Source of the DNA: Megalobrama amblycephala
Lineage: Eukaryota; Chordata; Actinopteri; Cypriniformes; Xenocyprididae
Direction of reading: 5' to 3'
Assembly: GCF_018812025.1 (NCBI RefSeq)
Contig: NC_063061.1
Coordinates: forward strand, 8,712,415 to 8,776,414
DNA: 64,000 nucleotides
In this document: piece by piece, positions 1 to 11,780 of the stretch
Layout: each line of letters opens with the position of its first letter
Position numbering within the stretch: position 1 is the first letter of the stretch
The notes under the pieces: generated by a model
Database searches by the model: none
The model's input: the letters and a program-made list of their open reading frames with translations, nothing else
Told to the model about the DNA's origin: nothing
Translations under genes and position numbers: made by a program

Positions 1-892
1 TGGATGGTGTTATATCCCTTCCAGCGGAGTATGTTGCTTGTAACCTCATACTAGCTGGAGCGCTTAGGTGATTGTCAGTGTAATGGATTAAACATGGAGT
101 TATGGTTCACTTACTGACATTTGCAATACCACAGTCCCACAGATCAGAGAGCTGTTGTTAAAAAAAACAAAACAAGATGAGCTGATGCATATTTGCTTGT
201 CTGTGAATGTGATCTCTATATCTCTCTCTCTACTCTTCCAAATCCACTACTACAGTATGTGACCAACAACTGATATTTTGAATTCTTCAAAAGCAGTGTG
301 TTGTGGGAATTCATTGTGATGAAAACCCCCGGTCTTGTCAACATAAATACGTCTCCAGAGAAAAACTGTATTGCTCAGTTGTGTTCTTTGCAACATAACA
401 CAGGAAACTGGTGCAAAACCAACCAAGAATACAACACAAATGAAACTAAAACTCAGATAAAACGTGACAGATTGCTAGAGTAATCTTACACTTAACAGGG
501 TAAGTTAATTTCAATATTTTTTTAGCTACTACTTAAATTTTGATATCATGCTAATAAATTTATGTAATTACATCAAAAAAGATTTAATAAAACTAAAAAA
601 TAAAAAATTGAGTTGTTTTCCCAAAATTTGAGGAACTGTTTTTTTTAAAGGAATCCTTTGTGAAAAGGTAGCGTACTTGCGTGCAGTGTACTTCAGATCT
701 TATTTGAAAGAAAAAAAAACTGTACTTGCAAATATCATGACATTAATTCAATAAAAGGCCACATTTGTAAATACACAATTGTAGTGATGTTGCAATTGAG
801 TACATTTAATATGCATATGGGTTATGTCAGAGATGGTTTTATTATGGTCCATGGCTCCACCATTGGAGAAAGCGTAACTGCTACCTTGGATC
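1..892. other. No gene seen; AT-rich non-coding DNA
   Basis: Short open frames only, with no recognisable domain. The stretch has several A and T runs (around 590-650 and 700-720). I see no tandem array and no clear element ends. Confidence 0.5.
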
Positions 893-1165
893 ATGTGTGC
901 CTTGATAACAAATCACACTGAGCTTGACATCACTGAATTTCTTTCCGAGTTGTCCAAGCGAGAGAATGCCATGCACACCTTGCTGCCGCTTCTCGCTGGA
1001 AATTTTTCTTTCCTTTTTTCCTTCCTGCATTTGACTATCTCTCACAGTATTCTCATCTCACAACTCTCTGCTCTTGGTATTTCTGGAACTGTCCTGTCAT
1101 GGTTCATTTCCCACTTGTCTGACTGTCAGCATTACATTTCTATCTGTCAGGCTAAAGTTGGGTAA
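893..1165 (+). pseudogene. LINE reverse-transcriptase fragment (L2/CR1-like)
   Basis: The 90-residue frame ends with residues that read as the RT segment found in fish L2/CR1-type LINEs: 'HSILISQLSALGISGTVLSWF' followed by an 'SHLSDCQHYISI' block, the usual 'NHSILLSRL..LGI.GTALSWFRSYLSDRQ' region between RT motifs. The first ~45 residues do not fit RT and the catalytic YADD box is absent. This is therefore a short, 5'- and 3'-truncated relic rather than a gene. RT would copy LINE RNA at a nicked target. A different non-LTR clade is possible, because too little remains to place it. Confidence 0.6.
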
Positions 1166-1923
1166 ACACTAAAAGATTTTTAAAATCTTATACGATTTTC
1201 AACATGTGAGAGACCACAAACATGAGGACCAAAAATCCTAGATTTAACTGTTTTGCTCCTATAGTGTGTGGTGTCCCGTGATGTGATAAAGACAACACAC
1301 CACACACAAACAGACTTTCAACCCCACAGTCCCGACTGTGAACATAGGAAATCTCGCAAAATCTCTCTTGACTTCAGAATAAACACGGCGGATTATAGGC
1401 ATGAAGAAATTATGATGATAGTGTTTGGAATGATTTTGGTATGTTTTACAGGTGCTGTTGCCACAAATCGATAAGCTGAGCCTCCATCTCTGCTGTCCAA
1501 ATCCATTTAACTTTCACGTGATAATCTCCAGAGCGTGCGCGTATTTGTCCTCAGGGTTCCCCACACATCAGGATTTCTGATCATAAATATTCAACAAGTT
1601 GCATATTTACAATTCGTGATCGGGGCGCCTCCGTTCTTCTGAGCAGATTCAGTCACTCTTAACACACCTCACACCCAGGACCGCATTAAGACTACAAGGG
1701 GCCCCTGGGCTTTACCTCTTGAGGGGGACCTTCATCCACCAGAACTATTACCTACATTCACTCAATCTTCTTAATCACAAAGTACAAGTTATCAGCCTTT
1801 TATTTTGCATGAATAAATGCCATTACCAAAACATCCGAACCTATAGGTCTGTTATAAAATATAAATATCACTGCATGAACTACATATTGGCACATAGTCT
1901 GAACTATTTGTACAGGCTACTCA
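1166..1923. other. No gene seen
   Basis: Open frames here have no recognisable domains. The stretch from about 1170 to 1340 has a quasi-palindromic look (repeated ACACACC and GTGTGTGG segments) and may be a decayed MITE, but I cannot define its ends. Confidence 0.4.
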
Positions 1924-2156
1924 TTTCGAAGGCTGCATCCTCCGGAGGTCGCATTTGAAGGCTGTATATACGTCATTGAGGCCAGCTCATTTAAGAAAAA
2001 CAACCGCTGGATTGCAAAGTAAGAAAGAAAATACAGCATTTTGCACATTCCGAGGAATAACCATCAATTTTATTATGGTTACTTTTCTTAAATAAGACAT
2101 CCTTAATGATGTATGCAGCCTTCAAATGCGATCTCCGGAGGACGCAGCCTCTGAAA
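1924..2156. mobile_element. Short MITE with ~50-bp inverted repeats
   Basis: The segment at 1927-1979 (containing GCATCCTCCGGAGGTCGCAT) is repeated in inverted orientation at 2104-2154 with only a few differences. About 125 bp of AT-rich DNA lies between the arms and no coding frame is present. It is a non-autonomous DNA-transposon derivative. The superfamily is not clear because I could not find a convincing target duplication. Confidence 0.7.
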
Positions 2157-3277
2157 TAAGAAGCAGATTCAAACAGTAACAAAGGCGTCAGTTTTACCGT
2201 ATCAATTCCAGCGCGAGTCCTTGTCTTTTGGAAGTGCATGCAAAGTGGATTTGCTTTCACACCGTAAAGATGTCATGACAACATGTCAACAACACAAACC
2301 AAACTCTTCCAGTCTCAGCTTTTTGAAGTCTCAGTCTTCCAGTCTCAGGCGGGTCAAAATAGATGTTGTTCGTGAGCAACCGGCTGCCATTACGCAAATT
2401 TTTACATTGTTATGTAGGTTTGTAACAGAAAGTGAGACTGGAATTGCTGAAGACTCATTTCGGCAGTTCAGAATCAATTCATTCTTTAAGGCAAAAATTA
2501 CTTTTTTATCCTGCACTTTGATCTTTAAAACAATGTGACAAAAACACACGCAAGTTCGACCCAAATGTTTAATGTCATGATTGTTACCATCTATTTGCAT
2601 TAGTTTATATCCAGCTGGTCGCTTTTATCGATTCGTTTTGCAGCAAAGTTGCATAATTAAAACAAGTGTCATGAGAAAGCAAACTGTATCGTTATGCAGC
2701 AGACATATATAAACAAATCAGTTCTCTCTCATCATCACTGTAATACAATACAAATCTTATTTAAATAATAATCAGTGTTCTAAAATGGAAGCAAATGAAG
2801 TGTCAAATGGAAGCAAATAATGTATACATACATACAATATGTGTCTAATGTCAATGCTATGGCCTTTGTGTAGATATTTAAAGTTGGTCATCTTTAAGCA
2901 TGACTGTTTGGATTTATATGAAATGGTAACACTTTATAATAAAATTGATTCCATCTGTAAGGTTAATAAAAGTATTGTTCATTGTTAATTTCAACATTTC
3001 AAAATTTTAAGTACAGTACCTCATTGAACGTTTTCAGAAACTGTATTTTTGTATGATTTGTATTTTTATTGGACTATACTGACGACTGCAGGGTTCAGTG
3101 AGTGAAGGGTCGCACATCGGTCGAGAAGCGCAGCGCCACACCACGTCTTTAAACGTCGAACACGTTGTTTTTCCATGTAAACATGCACTAGAAGGACGTG
3201 CAGAGCCATTGCGCTCACGTCTTGCAGCATCTCGCGCATGACTTGGCGTTCTAAAGCCATGAATCAGCTCACCTAAG
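2157..3277. other. No gene seen
   Basis: Overlapping frames on both strands show no domain. A 'GGTAACACTTTAT' motif near 2925 resembles the end of a widespread fish MITE, but no partner end was found. The CpG-containing patch at 3085-3250 has no gene signature. Confidence 0.4.
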
Positions 3278-3793
3278 TTAAAGGGATAGTTCACCCAAAA
3301 ATGAAAATTTGATGTTTATCTGCTTACCCCCAGCGCATCCAAGATGTAGGTGACTTTGTTTCTCCATTAGAACACAAATGATGATTTTTAACTCCAACCG
3401 TTGCCGTCTGTCAGTCAAATAATGCTAGTGGATGGGAACTTCTACTATAAGAGTAAATAAAACTTGCATAGACAAGTCCATATTAAACCCTGTGGCTCGT
3501 AACGACACATTGATGTCCTAAGACACGAAATGATCAGTTTGTGCGATAAACCGAACAGTATTTATATCATTTTTTAACTCTGTGAAAAATGTCCATGTCC
3601 AACTGCGTTCAGCATTCGCTTAGTGAGGTCTGATCGCACTCTGACAGCGGCAGTGATGTCTCGCGCATAAACTTCAATGAGAGCGAGACATCACTTCCGT
3701 TGTCAGAGCGCGATCAGACCTTACTAACGAGTGCTGAACGCCGGTAAGCAGATAAACATCAAATTTTCATTTTTGGGTGAACTATCCCTTTAA
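3278..3793. mobile_element. TTAA-flanked palindromic MITE (family A), copy 1
   Basis: The element begins TTAAAGGGATAGTTCACCC at 3278 and ends with the reverse complement, TTAA being at 3790-3793. The terminal inverted repeats are about 50 bp. A second, inner palindrome lies at 3605-3742 (GCGTTCAGCATTCG... and its reverse complement), so most of the unit can fold on itself. No coding frame. The TTAA duplication suggests mobilisation by a piggyBac-like or another TTAA-targeting transposase. The 7160-7676 element is the same family. Confidence 0.8.
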
Positions 3794-3894
3794 AATCAGT
3801 TAAAAAAAGTTTAAAAAAAACATCTCGAGACCTTGCGGTCAAGGGATGCAAACTTCTGGGTTGGCCTACAAAAATACGTCATTACTGCAGGTCT

Positions 3895-4332
3895 TTAAAG
3901 GATTAGTTCATTTTCAAATGAAAATTAGCCCAAGCTTTACTCACCTTCAAGCCATCCTAGTTGTATATGACTTTCTTCTTTCTGATGAACACTCTCGGAG
4001 ATAAATTAATAAATATCCTGAAACATCCGAGCTTTATAATGGCAGTGAACGGGACCCTCGAGTATGAGCTAAAGAAAGTGTCTCCATCCACATCCATCCA
4101 TCATAAATGTACTCCACATGGCTCTGGGGGGATAATAAAGGCCTTCTGAAGCAAAGCGTTGCGTTTGTGTAAAAAAAAAAAAAAATCCATATTTAATAAG
4201 TTATGAAGTAAAATATCTATCTTCTACCAGACCGCCTTCCGTATTCAACGTACAAATCATACACACCTAGGATGGCTTGAGGGTGAATAAAGCTTGGGCT
4301 AATTTTTATTGGAAAGTGAACTAATCCCTTAA
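3895..4332. mobile_element. TTAA-flanked palindromic MITE (family F), full copy
   Basis: TTAAAGGATTAGTTCA at 3895 is matched by TGAACTAATCCCTTAA ending at 4332. Inner inverted segments carry 'AAGCCATCCTAG' and 'CTAGGATGGCTTGAGGGTGA'. A poly-A run lies at 4171-4185. No coding frame. Relatives lie at 18558-18990 (one arm only) and 31668-32494. Confidence 0.75.
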
Positions 4333-5455
4333 GGGACATTACAAAAGATAAACATAATGGGAATCAACAATATATGATCAATGATCATTATATGGATATA
4401 TTAACTAAATACATGGATATTTAGTGTTTGGTGATCATAAAAAAAAAAAAAGATATACATGATATTATCATCTTGTTTGTGATCGCTAAACACTAAATAT
4501 CTGTCTTTTACATGTATAGAATGTATGTAAAAGACTGACATCAACATAGGCAACATGGGCAATATGAACACAGTAACTGCAGCCTAGTTAATTTTGCAGT
4601 AAAGCTGTTACACAAATCTATTTCAAAAACTGATTAGTCGCATCACATTTATGGCTCAGGTGGTTGGCTCAAAAAAATCTGGAACTGATTACCCATTAGC
4701 AAAGATAACATCATCAAGGGGTGCATCATACACTATCCAAACTACTGCCATTGAGAGTAATGTTGCGATTGGCATTGAGCAACTGCTTCGTTGGACATCA
4801 CTAAACCCTCGCATTGTTCAACCCCTTCTCTCCAACCACCTGGCTCCATTCTGGTACATAACACTCACTTTTTACAGTTCTTTATGAGCAACACCAAGTC
4901 CTGTGTAATGACTTTACTTTATAACCTCAAATGAGTCACCTGTTATGTAGAAGTTTCACAGGTGGCACCAAATTAATATAGTGAGTTTTGGTCACGTGTG
5001 AAATGTCAGATGACCTTTTAGTACTCTTACCTCTTAGCACCAGCTAATTTTGCCTTAACAGTAAATTACAAAGATGATTGTTGAATAAAACGATGTAATT
5101 TGGAAGCAGTTTGTCATCAACTACTCAATGGATACCATAGAAGGAATAAAGTGAATGAGATGCAAGTCATTAAATTGAGTGTGGCTGTGAAAGTGTTACG
5201 TTATCTTATGGAAAGCATCAGTAATATTATCAGTTCTGTGTCTCAGTCCTGTAAGGGTAGACACAGAAACAGATCAACAGTCCTGAGTCTCCAGTTCGTC
5301 CAGTGAGACAATAACAGATGCAGTACGTTCCAATTCTCCATGCCAGATAGACAAATGCAGATTGACTAAGTCTGAGATTCAGCCCAGAGAGGGAGAAGAC
5401 AGACAGACATTTGCAACAAGGTTAAGCTCAGGAGAGCAAACCTTCATTTCAAGCA
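4333..5455. other. No gene seen; small hairpin near 4420-4500
   Basis: ATATTTAGTGTTTGGTGATC (about 4418) and GTGATCGCTAAACACTAAAT (about 4480) form a short imperfect inverted repeat around a poly-A tract. A 78-residue frame at 4651-4887 has no family I recognise and I do not call it a gene. Confidence 0.4.
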
Positions 5456-6405
5456 GTGGCGTGCAGTGGTGTTCTGAAATGAGGAGGCACATTTTTTATT
5501 TATTTATGAATCAATGTAAATTCATGCATTACTCTTAACGTTGACACGTCTTCCTTGTTAAATGAACATTACTTTACATTACATCAAAAAAGAAAAAAAA
5601 AGAAACCAAAATACAATTCTATTTTGTAATTTTACATTAATAATGTATTGTAATAAATGTTCTATTTATCAAAACCAAGTCAATCTCATCAAGTTAGTGT
5701 TTTAAGCATTTCTACATTCATTCCAAAATAATAACTAAAGGCAATAATAATTTAAACAACATATTTTATTTGTGTATTGATATTTTTCTTTTTAATTGTC
5801 AACTATTTGGGATCATCAGTCATGCTCCGTAAACACGTCTGTATTTTTAATTTCACCAAGCTGATTGCACTAAAAACCTCGCAGTCATAATGCTTTCATG
5901 CCATTTCAATTTTGATTTTGACGTGACATAAAGCGGTGATATCTAACTGGGTGATCTGCTTACTTACTTTTCAATTAGTCTTCCCATTGACACCATCATT
6001 TGTTCAGGCAAACTGACGCGCGGAACACGCACGTCAGCAAGAGGCGGGATTTATCGCACAAACCAATCATATCCAATCATAACCAATTACATCCAATCAT
6101 AGCGCGATGGAGACATTGCCTCCTCTCATGTGACTTTCCCCCATTCATTCTCAGTTGCCCCCCACAAAACCCACCGCACGCCGGGGGTCTGGCGGTTTTC
6201 TATGAGTGGAAAGGGAGGCCTGCCTCCTGCTGTAACTTCACCTGCGGGTGTTGTTGTTGGGCAGTGTTCCTTAAGAAATACGAGTGACTTGCCTTCGTTT
6301 TAATGTCATAAGTTGTAATATTTGTGTTCTTTTATATGTAATATTTTTTTTTTTTTTTGAGGAGGCACTACGTCCCTTGCCTCCTCGGAGGAAAAGCCCC
6401 TCACT
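5456..6405. other. Possible inserted repeat, unclassified
   Basis: The block starts CAGTGGCGTGCAGTGG and ends near a CCTCCTCGGAGG palindrome. It is flanked by the near-identical octamers ATTTCAAG (5448-5455) and ACTTCAAG (about 6404-6411). That would fit an 8-bp duplication with one mutation. The inverted repeats are weak, so this is tentative. A poly-T run (6344-6358) lies inside. Confidence 0.3.
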
Positions 6406-6411
6406 TCAAGG

Positions 6412-7159
6412 TACCTTCGTCTGCATGTTCCAGATTGTTAAGAATCTTCTGCACACATGTCAGGGCCTCCTCTGTGTGTTCCAGATTTTAGGACCCCTTT
6501 TGGTGCTTTAGGAGATCAACATCGCAAAGAGCTTTGTGTTCAAGGTTGTTGAACGGATTCTGGCTTCTTTCCCCAGTGAATCGTTATCGAAGTCACCGCC
6601 ATCGAAATGCTCATTCATATCACTTTATCAAACCTCTTTCCAGAGACTGTGGCATATTATCAGTATATGATTTTCTAATTTACAGTCTCACCAGATGGGA
6701 GACTCAAAATGGTGTTATGTATCTGTTAATGTCTCACCATTACAGGCCAGAAACTCAGAACCAAGAGTGTCTGTGGAAAGGGTATTATCCCCTTCCGAAG
6801 AGGAGAAGATTGCAATCTGGCGCTTCTCCATTCCAGTGCTGTGATTGCCTGCTGGCATCAATGAGGACATACACAGTGTGGCCCACAATTCTTTCCCCTG
6901 TGGAACTCATTTGCATAAAGCACAGAGTTAGAAGTCTTTAAAGTGTCTTTAAAGTTTTGCCAATGCATTTCTCATTTTCCAGAACCACCATAAGAATACC
7001 TTTGGCAATGTTTTAAACAGAGTCCAAAAAAGATGGGAAATTTGAATTGTCATGCACGTTTTCATTTTTATATTAACAGCTGATGTTTCACTACAAATAG
7101 CTGTCACTGAAAATACTTATTTCTCTGAATGAGTATGAAATGATTGTGTAGTTTCAGCT
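6412..7159. other. No gene seen; low-repeat sequence
   Basis: A 135-residue frame at 6534-6941 has no recognisable domain and a residue composition like translated non-coding DNA. The sequence is of mixed composition and shows no element ends, so it may be single-copy. Confidence 0.4.
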
Positions 7160-7676
7160 TTAAAGGGATAGTTCACCCAAAAATGAAAATTTGATGTTTA
7201 TCTGCTTACCCCCAGCGCATCCAAGATGTAGGTGACTTTGTTTCTTCAGTAGAACACAAATGATAATTTTTAACTCCAACCGTTGCCGTCTGTTAGTCGT
7301 ATAATGGGTGTGAATGGGAACTTCTTTTATAGGAGTAAATAAAACTTGCTTAGACAAATACAAATTAAACCCTGCGGCTCGTGACAAAACATTGATGTCC
7401 TAAGACACGAAACGATCAGTTTTTGCAAGAAACCGAACAGTATTTATATCAATTTTTACCTCTAAAACACCACTATGTCCAACTGCGTTCAGCATTCGTT
7501 TAGTGAGGTCTGATCGCGCTCTGACAACGGAAGTGATATAGAGGTAAAAAATGATATAAATACTGTTTTTAACTCATCATTTGTGTTCTACTGAAGAAAC
7601 AAAGTCACCTACATCTTGGATGCGCTGTAAGCAGATAAACATCAAATTTTCATTTTTGGGTGAACAATCCCTTTAA
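7160..7676. mobile_element. TTAA-flanked palindromic MITE (family A), copy 2
   Basis: Same family as 3278-3793. It starts TTAAAGGGATAGTTCACCC and ends with its reverse complement and TTAA at 7673-7676. The order of inner segments differs: the inverted arm containing 'GAAACAAAGTCACCTACATC' is retained at 7597-7616, but part of the inner palindrome seen in copy 1 is lost. Non-coding. Confidence 0.8.
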
Positions 7677-8364
7677 GGTTTCCAAACATGGTTATGAATA
7701 GATTTGGATGGATTCTTTGTTTCAGCCACTGCGCTTGCGTCCAAAGGGTCCTAAATAATTTTTATGGTTTTTGGGATTAATCTATATGGATTATTCTCAA
7801 GATGGATGAAGGGAAGAAACTGGCTATGGACCAATGATAACTTCTGTCCTTTCCTGACTTGAATTGACTGGAATGCACATATGCAATAAAGCTGTGGGCT
7901 TACAGATATATAAAGATCATTCAATCATCCTTAATATTCCTGATGAAATGTACTGTGTCACAAGGTTAATTAGCCTGTATTTGCCTAATTCTGGCTTTAA
8001 TTAAATTCAACACATCCTAGACAACAAAGACAATTAAACATGGCCGTGTTCTATTCAAATTAAATTAGCCAATGCAAAGCTCAGTAGCCTTGCTAGTTTG
8101 GATTCGTTACTTGAAATTGACATAGCACTTAATGAGTACATGTGTATCTGTCTGCCTCATTTAGGCCCAGGAATTGATGTAAGTGCCATGCAAAGCTTGA
8201 TACAAATGTCCTGCCATGACAGATTCGTCGGTTGATATGTAAATACACACACAACATATCAAAAGCTGTCGACAGCAGTGTTACGGAGTAAAAAACTGAA
8301 AGTAGTGATGCTACTAACTTCACTCATTTTTTTTCAGTAGCACCCTGTAAATACAAGCACAACG
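7677..8364. other. No gene seen
   Basis: AT-rich, mixed sequence without element ends or a credible coding frame. Confidence 0.4.
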
Positions 8365-8437
8365 TATTATATTATATTATATTATATTATATTATATTAT
8401 ATTATATTATATTATATTATATTATATTATATTATAT
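8365..8437. repeat. (ATTAT)n microsatellite
   Basis: About 14 uninterrupted copies of a 5-bp unit (ATTAT/TATTA). Uninterrupted tracts of this length are usually length-variable between individuals. Confidence 0.95.
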
Positions 8438-8479
8438 CAATTCAACTCATGCCGTCTTTTTTTTCTTTTTTAAACAATA

Positions 8480-9041
8480 TTAAAGGATTTGTTCACCCAA
8501 AAATTAAAATTCTGTCATTAATTACTCACCCTCATGTTGTTCCAAACCCGTAAGACATTCGTTCATCTTCAGAACACAAACTAAGGTATTTTTGATCAAA
8601 TCTGATGGCTCACTGAGGCCTCCATTGACAGCAAGAAAGCCCAGAAAGCTACTAAAGACATATTTAAAACAGTTCATGTCACTACAGTAGTTCAATCTTA
8701 ATGTTATGAAGCAACGAGAATACTTTTTGTGCAGCAAAAAAACAAAATAACGACTTTATTCAACAATATCTAGTGATGGGCGATTTCAAAACACTGCTTC
8801 ATGAAGCTTCGAAGCTTTACGAATCTTTTGTTTCGAATCAGTGGTTCGGAGCGTGTAAACTGCCAAAGTCACGTGATTTCAGTAAACGGAGCCATAAGTG
8901 TTATGTCATAAGTGTTTTGAAATTTCAAAGTTTCACCACTGGGGGGTGTGACTTTGGCAGTTTGATACACGGTCCGAACCACTGATTCGAAACAAAAGAT
9001 TCATAAAGCTTTGAAGTGTTATGAAATCGCCCAATCGTCTC
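8480..9041. mobile_element. Composite palindromic element: one outer arm plus central hairpin (family A-like)
   Basis: The left end reads TTAAAGGATTTGTTCACCC. The segment 8773-9041 is a strong inverted repeat carrying 'CGAATCAGTGGTTCGGA' and its complement, with TAGTGATGGGCGATTTC at its left. The outer right arm is missing: sequence after 9041 is unrelated to the left arm. Related units are at 17703-18347 (both arms) and 36908-37176 (one arm). Non-coding. Confidence 0.65.
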
Positions 9042-9348
9042 TGATTACAGTTTTTTTTTACAAGAACACATTTCTCAATACTTAGCTCCCTTTTTTGAAA
9101 ATATTGATTACAATCCACAGTTTGTGTGCTAAACTGTGGATTTATCATTGCTTTGGCACAAAATGCATTGAATGACATGAATACATTTTTCACTTGTATT
9201 CATGACTCTTTATGGCTACAGGCCAGTTTGCACATGCTCATGCACATACTCTTTTCAAAACTGTTAAACTTAAGTCCAAAACCAAACATAATACAAAACT
9301 GAACAAGACAGCAATTTACCATATTTCTGCAGTAATATCATAGTGAAA
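9042..9348. other. No gene seen; flank of the LTR element
   Basis: AT-rich DNA. It contains a short inverted repeat (ATCCACAGTTTGTGTGCTAA near 9113, inverted within the next 30 bp). The hexamer GTGAAA at 9343-9348 is the left copy of the target duplication of the neighbouring retrotransposon. Confidence 0.5.
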
Positions 9349-9698
9349 TGTCAGGAAATTACGAGACGGATGCAAGGGCAAATGCAGTGAGGTGAATTTA
9401 TTAGAAGGACACTGTTGCAAACCAGCAGACAAAGCCAGAGAGACACAGATGCAGAGAGTCCAGGGTATCCAGGCAACGCCAAGTACCGCAAACAATAGTC
9501 CAAGAATAAGATCCGAATTGGTCAGAGCAGGAATCCAGACAAAGGCAGGACTGAGGCACAACAGAAGGCAGGAACAGACTGCATGAACAAACACCAAACT
9601 TCTGACAACACAGAACGCTACGCGCACAGAGAGAGAGAGAGAGATAGAAAACAGAGAGAGACAGCGAGAGTGAGTCAGTGAACCTGACAACCGTGACA
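9349..9698 (-). repeat. 3' LTR of decayed chromovirus
   Basis: 350 bp, TGTCAGG...GTGACA in plus orientation. It matches 13880-14105 over the ends and much of the interior, but holds ~120 bp that the other LTR lacks. It includes a (GA)n stretch near 9628-9660. CTTCTGAC at 9599-9606 is complementary to a site beside the other LTR, a possible self-priming pair. Confidence 0.9.
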
Positions 9699-9709
9699 GT
9701 ACCCCTCCC

Positions 9710-10183
9710 CTAGAAGTGCCTCCTGGCTCTCCCAGTGGAACTCACCTGTATGTGTCCTGCTAATATGTCCCTAGCAGGAACCCAACTTATCTCCTCTGGA
9801 CCGTAACCTTCCCAGTCCACCAGATACTGGAATCCGCGTCCCCTTCGTCTTGAGTCCAGAATACGTTTAACCGAATAGACTTGCTCCCCATCTACGAGGC
9901 ACGGCGGGGGGAAAACCGTAACCGGCAGAGTAATGGTTGAATGAAAAACGGGTTTCAATTTCGGAGGGAGTTTGAGGCGGACTGCCACTGGGTTAATGAT
10001 CTTAGTGACAGTGAACGGGCCAATAAATTTAGGAACTAATTTATTGCTAATGGAGTGGAGAGGAATATTTTTAGAAGAAAGCCACACCTTTTGACCCACG
10101 AAGTAGACAGGAGGCTTTGACTGGTGGTGATCAGCCTGAGCCTTGGTGGAGTCCTTCGGGCTCTCCTCCAGGTGCAACGGCAC
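9710..10183 (-). pseudogene. Integrase C-terminal GPY/F module plus chromodomain (fragment)
   Basis: The 157-residue frame carries '[11 protein letters not shown]' and '[19 protein letters not shown]' (the GPY/F module, residues ~30-75), then a chromodomain '[19 protein letters not shown]' and '[20 protein letters not shown]' (~100-145). In chromoviruses this C-terminal chromodomain follows integrase and steers insertion to modified chromatin. The fragment is not joined in frame to the integrase core at 10401-11006. The domain itself is well kept compared with the rest of the element. Confidence 0.88.
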
Positions 10184-10400
10184 CTCTGGACGAAGGCGTG
10201 AGCGGAGGGGACCGCAACTTATTCAAGCAACGGATTCCAGATTAGGAAAAATTGGTGGCTGGTACCCTAAACTACACACAAAAGGCAAGAGGCCTGTGGA
10301 CGACAGCGAGTTATAAGCGTACTCAACCCATGAGATTAGTTGGCTCCAGGAGCAGGGATTCTAAGACACCAAACATCGTAACACTCGCTCTAAGTCCTGG

Positions 10401-11006
10401 TTAGCCCGCTCTGTCTGGCCATTGAAAACCAGAGGAAAGACTAACACTCGCCCCCAGTAACTGACAAAATTCTCTCCAAAATTTGGACACAAATTGGGGT
10501 CCCCTGTCGGAAACCACGTCTAACAGAAGGCCATGAATGTGAAAGACATGATCAACGACAGCAACCGCTGTCTCGTTGGCAGAGGGTAATTTAGGCAAGG
10601 GAATAAAATTAGCTGACTTCGAGAACCGGTCCACTACAGTCAAAATGACCGTATTGCCCTGGGATGGCGGTAGGGCAGTGACAAAATCTAGCGCAATGTG
10701 GGACCATGGACTCGAAGGAACTGACAGCGGTTGAAGAAGCCCCTCAGGAGGTTGATTGGAAGTCTTACTACTGGCACAAACAGAGCAGGCCAAAACAAAA
10801 CTCAGAATGCCACGAGCCATAGATTGCCACCAGAATCGCTGCTTGACCAAAAACATGGTTCGATTTACCCCTGGATGACAAGCGATACTGGAACACTGAC
10901 TCCATCTGATAACATCGGACCATAAATTCTCTGGCACAAACAAACGACTCGGTGGGCAAGTGGACGGAGGCGTTACCCCTTGTAAGGCACTGCGAACCTT
11001 TGACAC
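10401..11006 (-). pseudogene. Integrase zinc-binding and catalytic core (broken)
   Basis: It shows an HHCC-like region ('CHPGVNRTMFLVKQRFWW', then 'CSVCASSK') and the first two catalytic Asp contexts ('IALDFVTALP' and 'VVSDRGPQFVSKFW'). After 'SVSLSSGF' the frame shifts, so the conserved 'NGQTER' motif carrying the catalytic Glu is lost from this frame. Integrase joins retroelement cDNA to the genome; this copy cannot make the full DDE triad. Confidence 0.88.
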
Positions 11007-11482
11007 GATCTCCCATGTGAGTGAAAATATAATAAGTCTCTCGGGTAAAATGCACTCGGGTGTGGATTGTCACTCGGAATTATCAAAAATGTGAGACAAA
11101 GCATCGGGTTTGATGCTCTTGGAACCCGGACGGTAAGAGATGGAAAAATTAAAATGACCAAAAAATAGAGCCCACCAAGTCTTTTGGCGGATTTGATGTA
11201 CTCAAGGTTATTATGATCGGTCCAGACGATAAAGGGTACCCCTGAACCCTCTAACCAATGACGCCACTCTTCCAGTGCTAACTTGACAGTCAACAACTCC
11301 TTGTTGCCTATGTCGTAATTGCGTTCGGCAGGTGTCAAACGATGGGAGAAAAACGTGAAAGGATGCATTTTGTCATCTGCGGAAGAGTGCTGGGAAAGAA
11401 CCACACCTACCCCCACCTCTGAAGTGTTGACTTCCACCACAAACTGACGTGAGGAATCAGGAGCTACGAGGATAGGAGCCAA
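10973..11482 (-). pseudogene. RNase H domain with changed catalytic residue
   Basis: It reads '[18 protein letters not shown]', where gypsy RNase H normally has VEVDAS, so the first catalytic Asp is Asn. '[20 protein letters not shown]' and '[16 protein letters not shown]' follow, then the frame is lost. RNase H degrades RNA in the RNA:DNA hybrid during reverse transcription. The substitution would by itself disable it. Confidence 0.88.
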
Positions 11483-11509
11483 AACGAAGCCAACACCACC
11501 TCAGCGGCG

Positions 11510-11758
11510 TCAGACCACCTGAACGCAGACTTGGTGGAGGTCAAGGCAGTCAAAGGAGTGGCTAGTTGGCTGAAACTGCAAATAAAACGCTGGTAGAAAT
11601 TGGCAAACCCCAGAAACCTCTGCAGGGCCTTGCGGGAATCTGGAGTTGTTCAGATTGTCGGGATCGATGCGCACTCCCTCGGATGAGACAATGTACCCCA
11701 AGAAGGAGATAGACTGTGCATGGAAAACGCATTTGTCCGCCTTGACAAAAAAGCCCAT
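11510..11758 (-). pseudogene. RT thumb/connection fragment
   Basis: It begins 'GFFVKADKCVFHAQSISFLG' and 'YIVSSEGVRIDPD', the segment just downstream of the RT active site in gypsy pol. The frame is then shifted by a small deletion; the adjacent frame continues with '[14 protein letters not shown]'-type sequence. It is separated from the RT core by an in-frame TGA near 11785. Confidence 0.8.
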
Positions 11759-11780
11759 TCTTTAACAGCCTCTGGAGCAC

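Noticed and set aside
4651..4887. 78-residue open frame with mixed composition
   Set aside because: No recognised family, no splice or promoter context, and a length expected by chance.
6534..6941. 135-residue open frame
   Set aside because: No domain and no neighbours to support it; the composition resembles translated non-coding DNA.
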